From Paracoccaceae bacterium (lineage in GTDB: Bacteria > Pseudomonadota > Alphaproteobacteria > Rhodobacterales > Rhodobacteraceae): DNA of 63,462 nt. Location: NCBI GenBank assembly GCA_022448245.1, contig JAKVCO010000022.1, positions 1 through 63,462 on the forward strand, given 5' to 3'. The translations under genes and the position numbers were made by a program. This document shows, in pieces, positions 27,173 through 36,131 of the stretch; the stretch's first letter is position 1, and the number at the start of each line of letters is the position of its first letter. The notes below the pieces were generated by a model that saw nothing but the letters and a program-made list of their open reading frames with translations, did not search any database and was not told the origin of the DNA.

Positions 27173-27666
27173 ATGAACCGCCTTGCTCTGGCTGCGCTCC
27201 TCGTGTTCGAGGGTTTTTGCGCGGGCTTTTTCCTTCTCGATCTATTGTCAGCGGCGCTGGGGTTCCGTCCCTTCTCCTGACAGGTCCATGAGTTGGTGGA
27301 GATTGGCGCGGCGCTGGGCCTTTTTGTGGGCATCCTCGTCACGGTGCGGTTGCTCATGGTCAGCCGCGCCCGAACGGCTGAGGCCGAACAGGCGCTTATG
27401 CCCGCGTCCGGGGCGTTTCAGCAGCTCCTCGAAGAGCGTTTCAGCCGCTGGGGCCTGACACCTGCCGAACGCGATGTTGCGCTCTTCGTCATCAAGGGAT
27501 GTTCGACCCAGGAAGTAGCCGACCTGCGCAACACGTCGCTGGGCACTGTTAAGGCGCAGACCAACGCGATCTATGGCAAAAAAGCGGTGTGGCCAATCGC
27601 GCGCAGCTCGTCTCGCTCTTTGTTGAGGAACTGATGGACGACACCCTCGTGCCGAGTGAGAGCTAG
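27173..27666 (+). pseudogene. LuxR-type membrane regulator gene, stop plus frameshift
   Basis: The gene encodes a two-helix membrane part (LALAALLVFEGFCAGFFLLDLL and IGAALGLFVGILVTVRLL) and a C-terminal LuxR-type helix-turn-helix (LTPAERDVALFVIKGCS, DLRNTSLGTVKAQTNAIY). A TGA at 27278-27280 interrupts it between the helices. Near 27586-27590, GCGGTGTGG seems to have lost one G: adding it restores AGVANRAQLVSLFVEELMDD to the stop at 27664-27666. Two independent lesions make a functional product unlikely. Third of three damaged neighbours. Confidence 0.8.
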
Positions 27667-28049
27667 CCCAAGGCGCGGATGGCGTATTTCTCGAGCACAT
27701 TCATCGGGACCACCTCAAGCGCCCGCTTGTGCGTCGCCTCAAGCTTCACATTTGGCGCGCAGCCTTCTTCATGGGCCTGCATGAAGCGACCCGCGCACAG
27801 GCACCACTGATCACCGGCTTTCAGACCCGGGAAGCGGTACTCGGGGCGCGGGGTGCTCAGGTCGTTACCCACGTATTTTGAGAAGGCGAGGAATTCGTCC
27901 GTCATGACAGCGCAGACCGTGTGGCTGCCACTGTCTTCTGCGCAGGTATTGCAGGCGCCATCGCGAAAGAAGCCGGTGAGAGGGTCAAGCGAGCAGGGCG
28001 AGAGCGGCCCGCCATTCACGTTCACGCTGTCGTCTTTTTCGAACATCAC
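27663..28049 (-). CDS. DUF2237 family protein
   Basis: A 128-residue soluble protein with the DUF2237 pattern: NVNGGPLSPCS, PLTGFFRDGACNT, DSGSHTVCAVMTDEFL, GNDLSTPRPEYRFPGL and GDQWCLCAGRF. Several conserved cysteines are present. Function unknown. Its start overlaps the end of the serine-hydrolase gene by 4 bases, so the two are co-translated. Confidence 0.88.
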   Translation of the reverse strand: MMFEKDDSVNVNGGPLSPCSLDPLTGFFRDGACNTCAEDSGSHTVCAVMTDEFLAFSKYVGNDLSTPRPEYRFPGLKAGDQWCLCAGRFMQAHEEGCAPNVKLEATHKRALEVVPMNVLEKYAIRALG

Positions 28050-29224
28050 TGCCCTCCAGCAGCTGCCTCCGCGAGGGCGCGGAACATGGCGATATTGGTG
28101 TCGATCACACCGGTTTTTCGGAACGCGCGATCGCTGGCATTATGCGCGATGACGACGCCTTTCTCCGGATTGATGTAGAGGTGCTGCCCGTAAACGCCAA
28201 TGCCCATGAATTCGTGGTCGCGTTTCGCGGTGTCGATGTCGCGCGGCATCCACCACTGAAAGCCATACTTCAGATCACCCTCTGCCGTCTTTGCCGTGGC
28301 GCGTGTGGCGCGCAGCACCCAATCTGCACTGACAATCCGCTGGCCCTGCCACTGGCCCTCTTGCAGGATCATCTGCCCGAAGCGCGCGTAGTCGCGGGTC
28401 GTGAAGTTCAGCCCGCCCAGGGCAAAAGCCACGCCTTGGCCGTCGGTGATATAGGCGCCGTCGCTCTCCAACCCCAAGGGTTCTATGAGGCGGGTTGTGA
28501 TGAGGTCTGGCAGCGTCTCACCCGTTGCCGCGCGGAGCACCATGCCAAGCACATGGGTGTCGATTGAGGTGTATTCGAACTGAGTGCCGGGTTCGACAAA
28601 TTTCTCGTCCAGTTTTACTGCGAAGGCGTCCATGGAGCCGCCCAACGCCAACACCCGACCCATCTTGTTAATGTCGCTCCAGAAGTCGAAATAATCCTCA
28701 TTGAAAACAACGCCCGAGGACATGTTGAGCACGTCACGGATGCTTGCGCCTTCATAGGCCGACCCGCTGAGGTCAGGTACATAGTCGGTGACCATTGCAT
28801 TGAGGTCTTCGATCTCGCCCGCATCCACGGCCGTGCCGATCAAGGTGGACAGGTAGCTTTTTGCCACCGACCAGGAAATCCGCCGATCAGCGGGGCCGGT
28901 TCCTTGGTAGTAGCTCTCGTGCACGATCTCGCCGTCTTTGAGGACCACGAGTGCGGTGAGACTGCGGTCTTGCGTCCATGCCTCGAAGCCCTCAGGCAGC
29001 GCAATCGGCGTGGCCTTGGGAAGAGGGGACACCGGCCCGTCACCGCGCGGCAGCTCGGTCGAGTAGAAGAGGTCCGTCATGGTCGAGAAGTTCTCGGTAA
29101 TCTTTTCCTCAGAAAAGAGCGAGTTCACAGCGCGGAGCTGAGCAATGCGATCCCGATAGAAGAAGCCGACGGCAGCTGCCACGCAGGCAATAACAACTAC
29201 GGCGCGCAACAAGATCCTCAGCAT
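28046..29224 (-). CDS. Serine hydrolase of the beta-lactamase fold
   Basis: A 392-residue periplasmic or membrane-anchored serine hydrolase (class C beta-lactamase/esterase-like). An N-terminal hydrophobic segment (residues 4-22) serves as signal anchor. The catalytic SxxK reads SVAK in SWSVAKSYLSTLIG and the second motif reads YTS within EYTSIDTHVLG in place of YxN; a possible third motif is HNAS near the C-terminus. The start ATG 29224 has GGGAGG in front. Substrate cannot be told. Confidence 0.85.
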   Translation of the reverse strand: MLRILLRAVVVIACVAAAVGFFYRDRIAQLRAVNSLFSEEKITENFSTMTDLFYSTELPRGDGPVSPLPKATPIALPEGFEAWTQDRSLTALVVLKDGEIVHESYYQGTGPADRRISWSVAKSYLSTLIGTAVDAGEIEDLNAMVTDYVPDLSGSAYEGASIRDVLNMSSGVVFNEDYFDFWSDINKMGRVLALGGSMDAFAVKLDEKFVEPGTQFEYTSIDTHVLGMVLRAATGETLPDLITTRLIEPLGLESDGAYITDGQGVAFALGGLNFTTRDYARFGQMILQEGQWQGQRIVSADWVLRATRATAKTAEGDLKYGFQWWMPRDIDTAKRDHEFMGIGVYGQHLYINPEKGVVIAHNASDRAFRKTGVIDTNIAMFRALAEAAAGGQ

Positions 29225-29289
29225 CGATTTTCCTCCCAGTCGCATTCCATGCTGTTGGTCGGGCTGATTGATGCAAGAACAACGTTAGG

Positions 29290-30348
29290 TCACGTAGGCG
29301 AAAGCGCCTGCCAATCGACCCATCGACCGTGGAAATCGACCCGTCCGAAGGAGATCTCGCGGTTGCCGGGCCACAAGAGGAGCGAAAGGCCTGCGCCCGG
29401 CGCGTCGCCATCGGCCTCCATGCGGAACCAAGCGAGCGGGGCATCATCGGTAGCGGCCTCACCCGCCGCCGCGATCATGGCCGCCCCTTCAGCGCGCGCA
29501 GCTTCCGGCAGGTATTGCCACGCGATGGTAGAGTAGATCATGTGGCAGTGCCCTTCCCGCGGCGCGAGGCGGTCGCGCAGGAAGGGCAGGGCATCACCTT
29601 CTTCCAGCGTGCCTTCTGTATCCGGCGCCAAGAAGAGCTCGATCGCCGCTTTGGTCAGAGCCAAGCGATCCGCCTGATCGGGCCACAGATAGCTTTGAAG
29701 CCGTGTGGCCTCCGCTGCGTTGCTGACATCGATGGGGCGCAGGTCAACGCCGCGGGCCTCAGCGAGGTAGGGGGGGCAGACAATGGGCGGGGTTCCGCGC
29801 CATTCGGGGCTGAGCACGACGGGCGCGCCTTCTGGCCCCAGCGTCAGTGATCCTGCACGAAGACAAAAGAAATCCCAGTTGAGGTTCAGCCCCGCGCTTG
29901 CCCCGATTTCGGATGTCACCAGCGGCTTGCCAAGGGCCGCTGTCAGCCAATGAGCTGCGGCGATCAGGACGGACGCGCGACGCACTTCATTGGTTTGCGG
30001 CGGGCTTTCCATCGTTTGGAGCAGGCTCGCTTCATGGGTTCGCAGCGCCGCGCGCAACGCGTCGCAGAGTTCGGTATCGGTGGTCGAGTTCGGCGGGTAA
30101 ACGCGGCTCAATCCAGGGGCTGCGCCTTTGAGATGCAAAAGGTGCAGGCCGCCGGCCATACGCAAGGGAACAGAATCGGCCTGCGGTCCCAGGACATCTT
30201 CGGGCCAAGACAGCAGCTTCTTAGCCAAGGTGGTTCCGGGCGTGACAGCTTCGGGCAGGAGGGGCAGCATCCTCTCCATAAAGGGTGAGCCGAGGCTCCC
30301 GCAGGCGTGCGCTTGAAAGGTGAAGGCTTCTTTGATCGCGGGCGTCAC
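29290..30348 (-). CDS. DUF2332 family protein
   Basis: A 352-residue cytosolic protein of the DUF2332 family, recognised by SEIGASAGLNLNWD near residue 145, YPPNSTTD near 85, and a late W-F-R-M-E-A segment. The GASAGLNL stretch recalls a methyltransferase SAM loop, but no activity is established. It overlaps the end of pth by 4 bases. Confidence 0.8.
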   Translation of the reverse strand: MTPAIKEAFTFQAHACGSLGSPFMERMLPLLPEAVTPGTTLAKKLLSWPEDVLGPQADSVPLRMAGGLHLLHLKGAAPGLSRVYPPNSTTDTELCDALRAALRTHEASLLQTMESPPQTNEVRRASVLIAAAHWLTAALGKPLVTSEIGASAGLNLNWDFFCLRAGSLTLGPEGAPVVLSPEWRGTPPIVCPPYLAEARGVDLRPIDVSNAAEATRLQSYLWPDQADRLALTKAAIELFLAPDTEGTLEEGDALPFLRDRLAPREGHCHMIYSTIAWQYLPEAARAEGAAMIAAAGEAATDDAPLAWFRMEADGDAPGAGLSLLLWPGNREISFGRVDFHGRWVDWQALSPT

Positions 30349-31031
30349 TTGAACCGGTCCATCAGCTTTTGAAGCGAGGAGCGTTGATCCTCAGGCTCCG
30401 GTTCAGGCGCTGGCGCCGGGGTGGCCGTCGCTTTGGCTTTGGGCTTTGTGGTCGAAGAACGCGGAGGGGCTGTGCGCAACGCGACGGCGTTCATGAAGCG
30501 TCCGTTGTCTCCTTTGGCAAGCTCAGCCACGCCGTCTGAGATCCCACGCATGAGGTCATCGAGCCATTCACCATCCGCCTTCGGAAAATCGCGCAAGACA
30601 TAGCCGGGAACGGCGTCTTTGTGCCCTGGATGGCCGATGCCAAGACGCACGCGCCTGTAGGCCTCGCCAATGTGACCGTGGACTGACCGCAGACCATTGT
30701 GGCCCGCGTGTCCGCCACCCTGCTTCACCTTCAGTTTGCTGGGTGCAAGGTCGAGTTCGTCGTGAAAGACCGTCACATCCCCGGGCGCGAGCTTGTAGAA
30801 GCGCATCGCCTCGCCAACGGATTGACCGGATTTGTTCATAAAGGTCTCGGGCTTGAGGAGAAGGACTTTCTCGCCTCCCAAGACACCTTCCGAGACTGCC
30901 CCCTGAAACTTGCTGCGCCAGGGGGCAAAGCCATGATCTTCGGCGACGCGGTCTAGCGCCATGAACCCAATGTTGTGGCGGTTCATGGCGTATTTGGCGC
31001 CCGGATTCCCAAGGCCGACAAAAAGCTGCAT
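30345..31031 (-). CDS. pth: Peptidyl-tRNA hydrolase
   Basis: Pth frees tRNA from prematurely released peptidyl-tRNA. The 228-residue protein has the catalytic His in NRHNIGFMALD, the FMNKSGQSV segment, and GGHAGHNGLRS in the substrate cleft. The last 40 residues are an Ala/Pro/Lys/Glu-rich extension ending in LQKLMDRFK, longer than in E. coli. The start codon is inside a perfect 13-bp inverted repeat (31029-31067). rplY lies upstream on the same strand, the common pairing. Confidence 0.95.
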   Translation of the reverse strand: MQLFVGLGNPGAKYAMNRHNIGFMALDRVAEDHGFAPWRSKFQGAVSEGVLGGEKVLLLKPETFMNKSGQSVGEAMRFYKLAPGDVTVFHDELDLAPSKLKVKQGGGHAGHNGLRSVHGHIGEAYRRVRLGIGHPGHKDAVPGYVLRDFPKADGEWLDDLMRGISDGVAELAKGDNGRFMNAVALRTAPPRSSTTKPKAKATATPAPAPEPEPEDQRSSLQKLMDRFK

Positions 31032-31067
31032 GGTAAGGTGCCTCCGTAACGGCTGCACCTTACCATG
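31029..31067 (-). promoter_or_regulatory. Perfect 13-bp hairpin covering the pth start codon
   Basis: CATGGTAAGGTGC (31029-31041) is exactly inverted by GCACCTTACCATG (31055-31067). In the pth mRNA the AUG is the end of the 3' arm, and the GGAGG ribosome-binding site lies at the loop/stem boundary, 9 bases before it. The hairpin should hide the start codon unless melted or bound. Confidence 0.65.
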
Positions 31068-31099
31068 CCGGGCGCTGGACGACAGCGCCCGTTTGAGGT

Positions 31100-31750
31100 T
31101 TAGCCCGCAGTCGCGCGACGACGCTTGAGGGCGCCAAGGCCCGCAAGCGCGGTAAGCAGTCCCAGGATGCCTGCAGGCAGCGGGATGGGCGAAATGGTGA
31201 TCTGGTCCTGACCATCGTGCACCAGCGTCGTGAACGTGAACCCGCTGGGGCCCGCATTCGCGAGGCCTGCCAAAAGCAGGTTGGCGTCATCGGCGACCGA
31301 CGACGGCGCGAGGATGACGTGGTTACCGTCGTTCACGTCGAGGCCAACGTCCGTCTCTGCGATGATCTCCCAAAGAGCGACTTGGAACGCGGCAGCTGCC
31401 GACGCGGAATCCAGAGCACCTTCATAGCCCACCGCATAGAGCTGATCGACGAGAACCATCGTGTCTTCGCTCAATGGGTTCGTGCCCGTCTCGAAAGGCG
31501 AGTCGAGATCGAGAGACACATGCGGTTCTATGCAGAATGCGATGAAGTCTTGCAGGCCGTCAGTGAAATGGAACGCGCCCGCGTAGATGCTGGAAGTCGA
31601 GCCTTCCAGCTCGCGCGTCACGAACTGGCTCAGGTTGTCTTCGCCGAACAAGCCATCAGCAGAGGCCTCCAGCGTTACCGTTTTTGCCGATGCCGCGCCC
31701 GCGCATGCTGCGAGGGTCACTGCAGCAGCAGTTGCTTTGAGAAAAGTCAT
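31100..31750 (-). CDS. VPLPA-type CTERM sorting-signal protein
   Basis: A 216-residue exported protein with a signal peptide (residues 1-22) and a C-terminal tripartite sorting signal: IPLPAG at 189-194, a hydrophobic helix to about 208, and KRRR. This is the VPLPA variant of PEP-CTERM, processed by an exosortase in Rhodobacterales. The body includes AFQVALWEI at 121-129, a phrase common in such proteins. No exosortase gene is in the window. Role unknown; likely surface or matrix material. Confidence 0.82.
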   Translation of the reverse strand: MTFLKATAAAVTLAACAGAASAKTVTLEASADGLFGEDNLSQFVTRELEGSTSSIYAGAFHFTDGLQDFIAFCIEPHVSLDLDSPFETGTNPLSEDTMVLVDQLYAVGYEGALDSASAAAAFQVALWEIIAETDVGLDVNDGNHVILAPSSVADDANLLLAGLANAGPSGFTFTTLVHDGQDQITISPIPLPAGILGLLTALAGLGALKRRRATAG

Positions 31751-31846
31751 ACTGTTACCTCATGTAGTCGTATTAACGACGGTGCTCATACGTCCTGAGA
31801 GGCAAGCCGTACAGGTGAATCGATGGGGGAATTCCCCCTACGGCAA

Positions 31847-32278
31847 TTAACTGGGCGGTAACCTTAGAAGAAAAATACTGAAGAGCCCCAAGCATAAACC
31901 AAACCCGCCAAGCCGGTAACCAAGAACCCGCGCCGTGCGCAGCGTTGCATCGGTTTCGATTCGCGGTGTTTCGGGGGCAAAATAGCCCGGCAGACGGTCA
32001 CCCACGGCGTGGAGCGGCTTCAATTTCGCGGCGCTCGAGACGTCTTGGACAGGGCCGTCCGACGTCATGACTTCGAAAACGGGCGCAAGCATTGTGGAGT
32101 TCTGTCCCTCACGCTCCTTGAGGTCGATTACCACCACCTCCACAGGCTGCGCGCGCCACTTAAAGCTCACCGCGTTGAAGGTGACGATCAGGCCCAGCAC
32201 GACAAAGATCGAGCTGAGGCCAAGGGCAGCAAGGCTCCAATAGAACCGGCTTTCTGGATCAAGGGGGTTGAGCGTCAT
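31847..32278 (-). CDS. Membrane protein, DUF3592-like
   Basis: A 143-residue protein with an N-terminal membrane helix (about 15-35), a beta-rich extracytoplasmic middle (VEVVVIDLKEREG ... MLAPVFEVMTSDG), and a C-terminal helix (about 122-138). The arrangement and the FAPETPRIE turn recall DUF3592 proteins. Function unknown. It lies between the CTERM protein and rplY, with 96 bases on the first side. Confidence 0.65.
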   Translation of the reverse strand: MTLNPLDPESRFYWSLAALGLSSIFVVLGLIVTFNAVSFKWRAQPVEVVVIDLKEREGQNSTMLAPVFEVMTSDGPVQDVSSAAKLKPLHAVGDRLPGYFAPETPRIETDATLRTARVLGYRLGGFGLCLGLFSIFLLRLPPS

Positions 32279-32309
32279 GGGCGGGACCCTAGTGCAGGCT
32301 GTCTGAACG

Positions 32310-32338
32310 AAAAAGGGCCCCCTGAGTGGGAGCCCCTT
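32310..32338 (-). terminator. Terminator of rplY
   Basis: On the minus strand AAGGGGCTCCC and GGGGGCCCTTTTT form a stem with one mismatch around ACTCA, ending in a T-run, 23 bases after the rplY stop. Confidence 0.7.
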
Positions 32339-32360
32339 AATCTGCTTAGGCGCGGGAGGA

Positions 32361-33014
32361 TTACTCCTCGTCGCCTTGTGCCGTTGCTTCGACTTCGTCA
32401 GCAGCTGCTTCGCCGCTTTCTTCGTCGTCGTCGCCGCCGCCGATGCCCTTAGGCGCGGCGATGTTTGCGATCACGAAGTCACGGTCGATCGTGGGCTTGG
32501 CGCCTTCAGGAAGCGTCACGTTGGAGATGTTGATCGTGTCACCGATCTCCAGACCCGTCATGTCGACGGTCAGCTTCTCAGGGATGTCACCGGCGGTCAC
32601 CACCAGCTCGACCTCTGGGCGCACCACGATGAGCGAGCCGCCCTTCTTGATGCCGGGCGCTTCGCCTTCGTTTTCGAACTCAACCGGAATATAGAGGTTG
32701 ATTTTCGTCGTACGGCGCAGGCGCATGAAGTCCACGTGCGTGGGCAGGTCCTTGACCACGTCGCGCTGCACATCGCGGCAGATCACGCGCACGTCGTCAT
32801 GGCCGTCGACCTTCATGTTGAAGAGCGTCGACTTGAAGCGGCCTTCCTTGAGCTTCTTGAGAAGCACATTGAAAGGGATGTTGATGGGGAGCGGATCGGT
32901 GTCGCCACCGAATACGATGCCAGGTACTTGCCCGTCGCGGCGAGCTTGGCGGGCGGCCCCCTTGCCTGTCCCCGCGCGTACCGTGGCGTTAAGATCAGGG
33001 ATCTCACCAGCCAT
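32361..33014 (-). CDS. rplY: 50S ribosomal protein L25/general stress protein Ctc
   Basis: L25 of the long, Ctc-like type, 217 residues: the N-terminal 5S-rRNA-binding domain ([23 protein letters not shown]) plus the C-terminal TL5-like domain, followed by an acidic Asp/Glu/Ala tail. It is upstream of the DUF3592-like gene and pth on the same strand. Confidence 0.93.
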   Translation of the reverse strand: MAGEIPDLNATVRAGTGKGAARQARRDGQVPGIVFGGDTDPLPINIPFNVLLKKLKEGRFKSTLFNMKVDGHDDVRVICRDVQRDVVKDLPTHVDFMRLRRTTKINLYIPVEFENEGEAPGIKKGGSLIVVRPEVELVVTAGDIPEKLTVDMTGLEIGDTINISNVTLPEGAKPTIDRDFVIANIAAPKGIGGGDDDEESGEAAADEVEATAQGDEE

Positions 33015-33108
33015 TGGTATTTCCTATCATGTTGTGGCGAGCGTCCTCCAAGGGTGTACGCTCGCGTGGTGCGCGCCGGATAGCCGGGATTGCCGCCCTT
33101 GGGAAGCC

Positions 33109-34308
33109 CTAATCGTCGATACCTGCACGCCGGGCGGTGAGGGCAAGCGCAATGAGCAAGAGCACCCCAACGAACACGTAAGCGGCAAGGATCGTTTGAA
33201 TTTGGCCGCGCGACAACATATCGGCCCCGTCTCCGTTCAAAGTGCCGGAAGTCAGCCCGAGCGTTAACGCGAAGACGAAGCTCGCCGTCAGGCTTTTAAG
33301 CGAAATGAAAGTCGCCCGCACCCGATCCCTTAAATCATGCTGAATGCGCGACACGATAAGGGGCGCGAGAAAGGCCGAAGGTAGCATGCGCCCGAGAAGG
33401 ACGAGGACGATCAGGCTCGCGCCGGACAGCGCCAGTGCCGCGGGGATCGATAGTTGTACCACGAAAGCCACGATCAACACGACGGACAGGCGCAACCGCT
33501 GACGAACCGGTTCAACGCCGAGCGACGCAACAAGAGATAACCCCAGCATGACGGCAAGGATCCCAGCCGACACCAATGGCGTTTCGTCTTCGAGGCCGAC
33601 CTGCGCCATGGCGTCCAGCAAGAAGGGCTGGCCGTAGACAAAGCCGATATGTCCAAAGATGTGGATTGCGGCAAAGAGGATGAAGAGCCAGACGAGCGCA
33701 GGGGTTCGGAATGCGTCCCGAAGGGCTTTCCAGTCCTCGCGGGCTCCGGTGCGGCGTCTTTCGTGAGGCGGCTCTCGCAGGTTGACCGCCACGAGGCACA
33801 TCCCGGCAAAGGCTGCGGCTGTCAGCACATAGGCAATAGCAAAGTCTATCCATGCCGCAAGGCCGCCGACGAGGGCCGATGTCATCAATGCGCCAAATGT
33901 GAAGCGCCAAGCCGAGAGTTCATGGCGCTCAACCTCGTCTTCACGGCCCTCGGCAGCAAGTGATTCATACAAGAGGGCGCTGTCGGTGCCGCTTGCGAAG
34001 GCAAAACACGCGCCAAGCAAGACTTGGGCGAACGCAAATACCGCAAAGCTCTCAGCGTTAATTTGTAGAGTAGCGGCCGCCAGCCCGCAGAGGGCGGCTG
34101 TGATCAGCGTTTTTCGCCGCCCCAACCGGTCCGAGGCATAGCCGGATGGCACTTCAAAGAGCATCGAAGACAACTCAAAAATCGCATAGAGCGCCACCGC
34201 TTCTGAGCCGCTAAGCCGGTCCTGCAAGTAGAGAAACCAAATGGCCTGCCAAAAGATCAGATTTTGGAAGAACTTGAACCAAGGATAAAGGACGATGTTG
34301 CGTCGCAT
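33109..34308 (-). CDS. MFS transporter
   Basis: A 399-residue inner-membrane protein with about 12 hydrophobic helices and the MFS loop motif SDRLGRRKT between helices 2 and 3. A hydrophilic loop rich in Arg and Glu (around 185-205) divides the halves. No substrate hint. It diverges from another, unrelated MFS gene at 34403 across 94 bases. Confidence 0.85.
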   Translation of the reverse strand: MRRNIVLYPWFKFFQNLIFWQAIWFLYLQDRLSGSEAVALYAIFELSSMLFEVPSGYASDRLGRRKTLITAALCGLAAATLQINAESFAVFAFAQVLLGACFAFASGTDSALLYESLAAEGREDEVERHELSAWRFTFGALMTSALVGGLAAWIDFAIAYVLTAAAFAGMCLVAVNLREPPHERRRTGAREDWKALRDAFRTPALVWLFILFAAIHIFGHIGFVYGQPFLLDAMAQVGLEDETPLVSAGILAVMLGLSLVASLGVEPVRQRLRLSVVLIVAFVVQLSIPAALALSGASLIVLVLLGRMLPSAFLAPLIVSRIQHDLRDRVRATFISLKSLTASFVFALTLGLTSGTLNGDGADMLSRGQIQTILAAYVFVGVLLLIALALTARRAGIDD

Positions 34309-34402
34309 ATCAGGAGGTTAGGGGCGTCCCCCCCATCCGGCAATGCACAGCAGATCAACTTTGGGACTTGCTTTGGATTTAATCCGGTGAAAACGCGGAC
34401 AC

Positions 34403-35536
34403 ATGCATATTCTGTCCGCCCTCTACCTTGCTCGTGTGCCCGCGGTAGCCTTCTTCGTGTTGGGCACGTTCTGGGGCGCGTTTGCGGCCTCGATTCCGGA
34501 CATCAAGGCGGGGCTTGGCGTCAATGATTTCGTCTTCGGCCTTTTGCTGCTGGGCAATCCGATCGGACTGGTCACCGCCATGTGGCTTGCACCTCGGGTC
34601 GATGCCTGGCTCGCAGACCGCGCGCTTCAGGCTGTTACGGCCGCCTTTGCATGCTGCTTTGTTATCCCGGGCCTTGCGCCGACACCTGTGACCTTTGCCT
34701 GCGGGATTGTTCTTCTCGGGATCACCTCGGGCCTCACCGACGTGGTCATGAACGCGCGGGTGAGCGACCTTGAAGCCAAGCACAAGCGAACGCTGATGAA
34801 TGTGAGCCACGGGCTCTTTTCCGTGGGATATGCGGTCTCGGCGCTGATGACGGGGTTCTTGCGGGATGCGGGCCAACCGCCGGTTGTCGCGCTGGCGATT
34901 GCCGCTGTCTGCGGGCTCATCATGGTCACCTACCTGCGGACCGAACCTTCGCCCGCGGAAGATGAAACGACAGAAGCGAGCGGGATGCCGTGGGGAATTG
35001 TGATCCTGTGCGGTTTGATCGTTCTGGCTGCCTTCCTGACCGAAGGCACGGTTGAGACATGGTCCGCATTGCATGTGGAGCGGACGCTGGGTGGCGACCC
35101 TCTGGCAGGCGCTTTCGGCCCGGTGATGCTTGGTCTGACCATGGCCACCGGCAGGATCGGCGGGCAGGGGCTGTCGGACCGTTTCGATGACGGGGCAGTC
35201 ATCATCTGGGCGACGGTCATGACGTCTGTCGGGGCATTTATTGCAGCCGCGGCGCCGACACCGTTCTGGGCCTATGTCGGCTTCGGCACGCTGGGTCTCG
35301 GCGTCTCGGTGATCGGGCCACTGGGCCTCGCGCTCGTGGGGCGCATGGTGCCCGCGAGGCATCGGACGGAAGCGATCGCCAAGGTGGCCGTTATGGGCTT
35401 TTCCGGCTTCTTCATCGCACCCGTTTTGATGGGCGGCATCTCGGAGCTCTATTCGCTCCGCGTGTCCTACACCGTCGTTGGGATCGGTGTGCTGACGACG
35501 ATCTTCCTCGTTTTCAAGCTTCGCGCGTCACGCTGA
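34403..35536 (+). CDS. MFS transporter
   Basis: A 377-residue inner-membrane protein with about 12 helices, of the MFS group that includes sugar or drug exporters (GTFWGAFAASIPDIKAGL at the N-terminus, FSVGYAVSALMTG in helix 5, GLSDRFDDG between helices 8 and 9). Its last 23 bases overlap the convergent sulfotransferase gene. Substrate unknown. Confidence 0.85.
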   Translation: MHILSALYLARVPAVAFFVLGTFWGAFAASIPDIKAGLGVNDFVFGLLLLGNPIGLVTAMWLAPRVDAWLADRALQAVTAAFACCFVIPGLAPTPVTFACGIVLLGITSGLTDVVMNARVSDLEAKHKRTLMNVSHGLFSVGYAVSALMTGFLRDAGQPPVVALAIAAVCGLIMVTYLRTEPSPAEDETTEASGMPWGIVILCGLIVLAAFLTEGTVETWSALHVERTLGGDPLAGAFGPVMLGLTMATGRIGGQGLSDRFDDGAVIIWATVMTSVGAFIAAAAPTPFWAYVGFGTLGLGVSVIGPLGLALVGRMVPARHRTEAIAKVAVMGFSGFFIAPVLMGGISELYSLRVSYTVVGIGVLTTIFLVFKLRASR

Positions 35537-36131
35537 GGCGCCCGGCCTCGGCCACGTGATCAAAGAGGTTGAACTCGGGCGCGCGCTCAGCGCGGAGCCG
35601 GCCTTCCATTGCCTCGCTCAGATCAATCTCCACCGCCGGGGAGCCATTGTGATGCGGCAGCTCAAGCTTGCCAAAGATGCTCTCGAAGTAGCTCATCAAC
35701 ACGTCTGAGCGTTCGATGCAGAAAATGTCATCCACCCCAAGCGCTCCGCCTTTCTTCGTCAGGAAGAAATGCTGGTTCCCGACGGCTGCGGGCGGCGGCG
35801 GCGTTTCCGTGAGCGCGAGGGTGATGAATTCTTCAAAGGTCATGCCACGCGTGCTGGTGGGCTCGCCTGCCACCGCATCGCGCTGTCGGTAGGCGTACCA
35901 GGAGGCCAGCCGCGCCAAGGGCTCCCGCATGACAGCAGCACGGCGGTAGCTCAGCGTGCGCGGGCGCTTTTCCGCAGCCCACGCCTCAAAGCGGCGCACA
36001 TTCATGTGCTTTTTGGAGGGAGGGTTCGAGAACTCGATATCCGCAAAGGGCCTGAGCGCCTTGTGCAAAGAGGTCGAGCCCGTACGAGGCACGGCGAAAA
36101 CAACCAGCCGTGCCTCGTGAAAGATCAGCAT
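35514..36131 (-). CDS. Sulfotransferase-family protein
   Basis: A 205-residue cytosolic protein with the PAPS phosphate loop PRTGSTSLHKAL near residues 15-26 and a second segment VMREPLARLASWYAYR near 68-83, where sulfotransferases bind the 3'-phosphate. It is on the short side for the family. Acceptor unknown. It starts one base from the end of lldD, so it is downstream in the same transcript. Confidence 0.78.
   Translation of the reverse strand: MLIFHEARLVVFAVPRTGSTSLHKALRPFADIEFSNPPSKKHMNVRRFEAWAAEKRPRTLSYRRAAVMREPLARLASWYAYRQRDAVAGEPTSTRGMTFEEFITLALTETPPPPAAVGNQHFFLTKKGGALGVDDIFCIERSDVLMSYFESIFGKLELPHHNGSPAVEIDLSEAMEGRLRAERAPEFNLFDHVAEAGRLSVTREA

Noticed and set aside
27278..27280. TGA in the LuxR-type gene as a selenocysteine codon
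   Set aside because: The gene has a further frameshift, neighbours carry TAA and TAG, and selenocysteine is not expected in this position.
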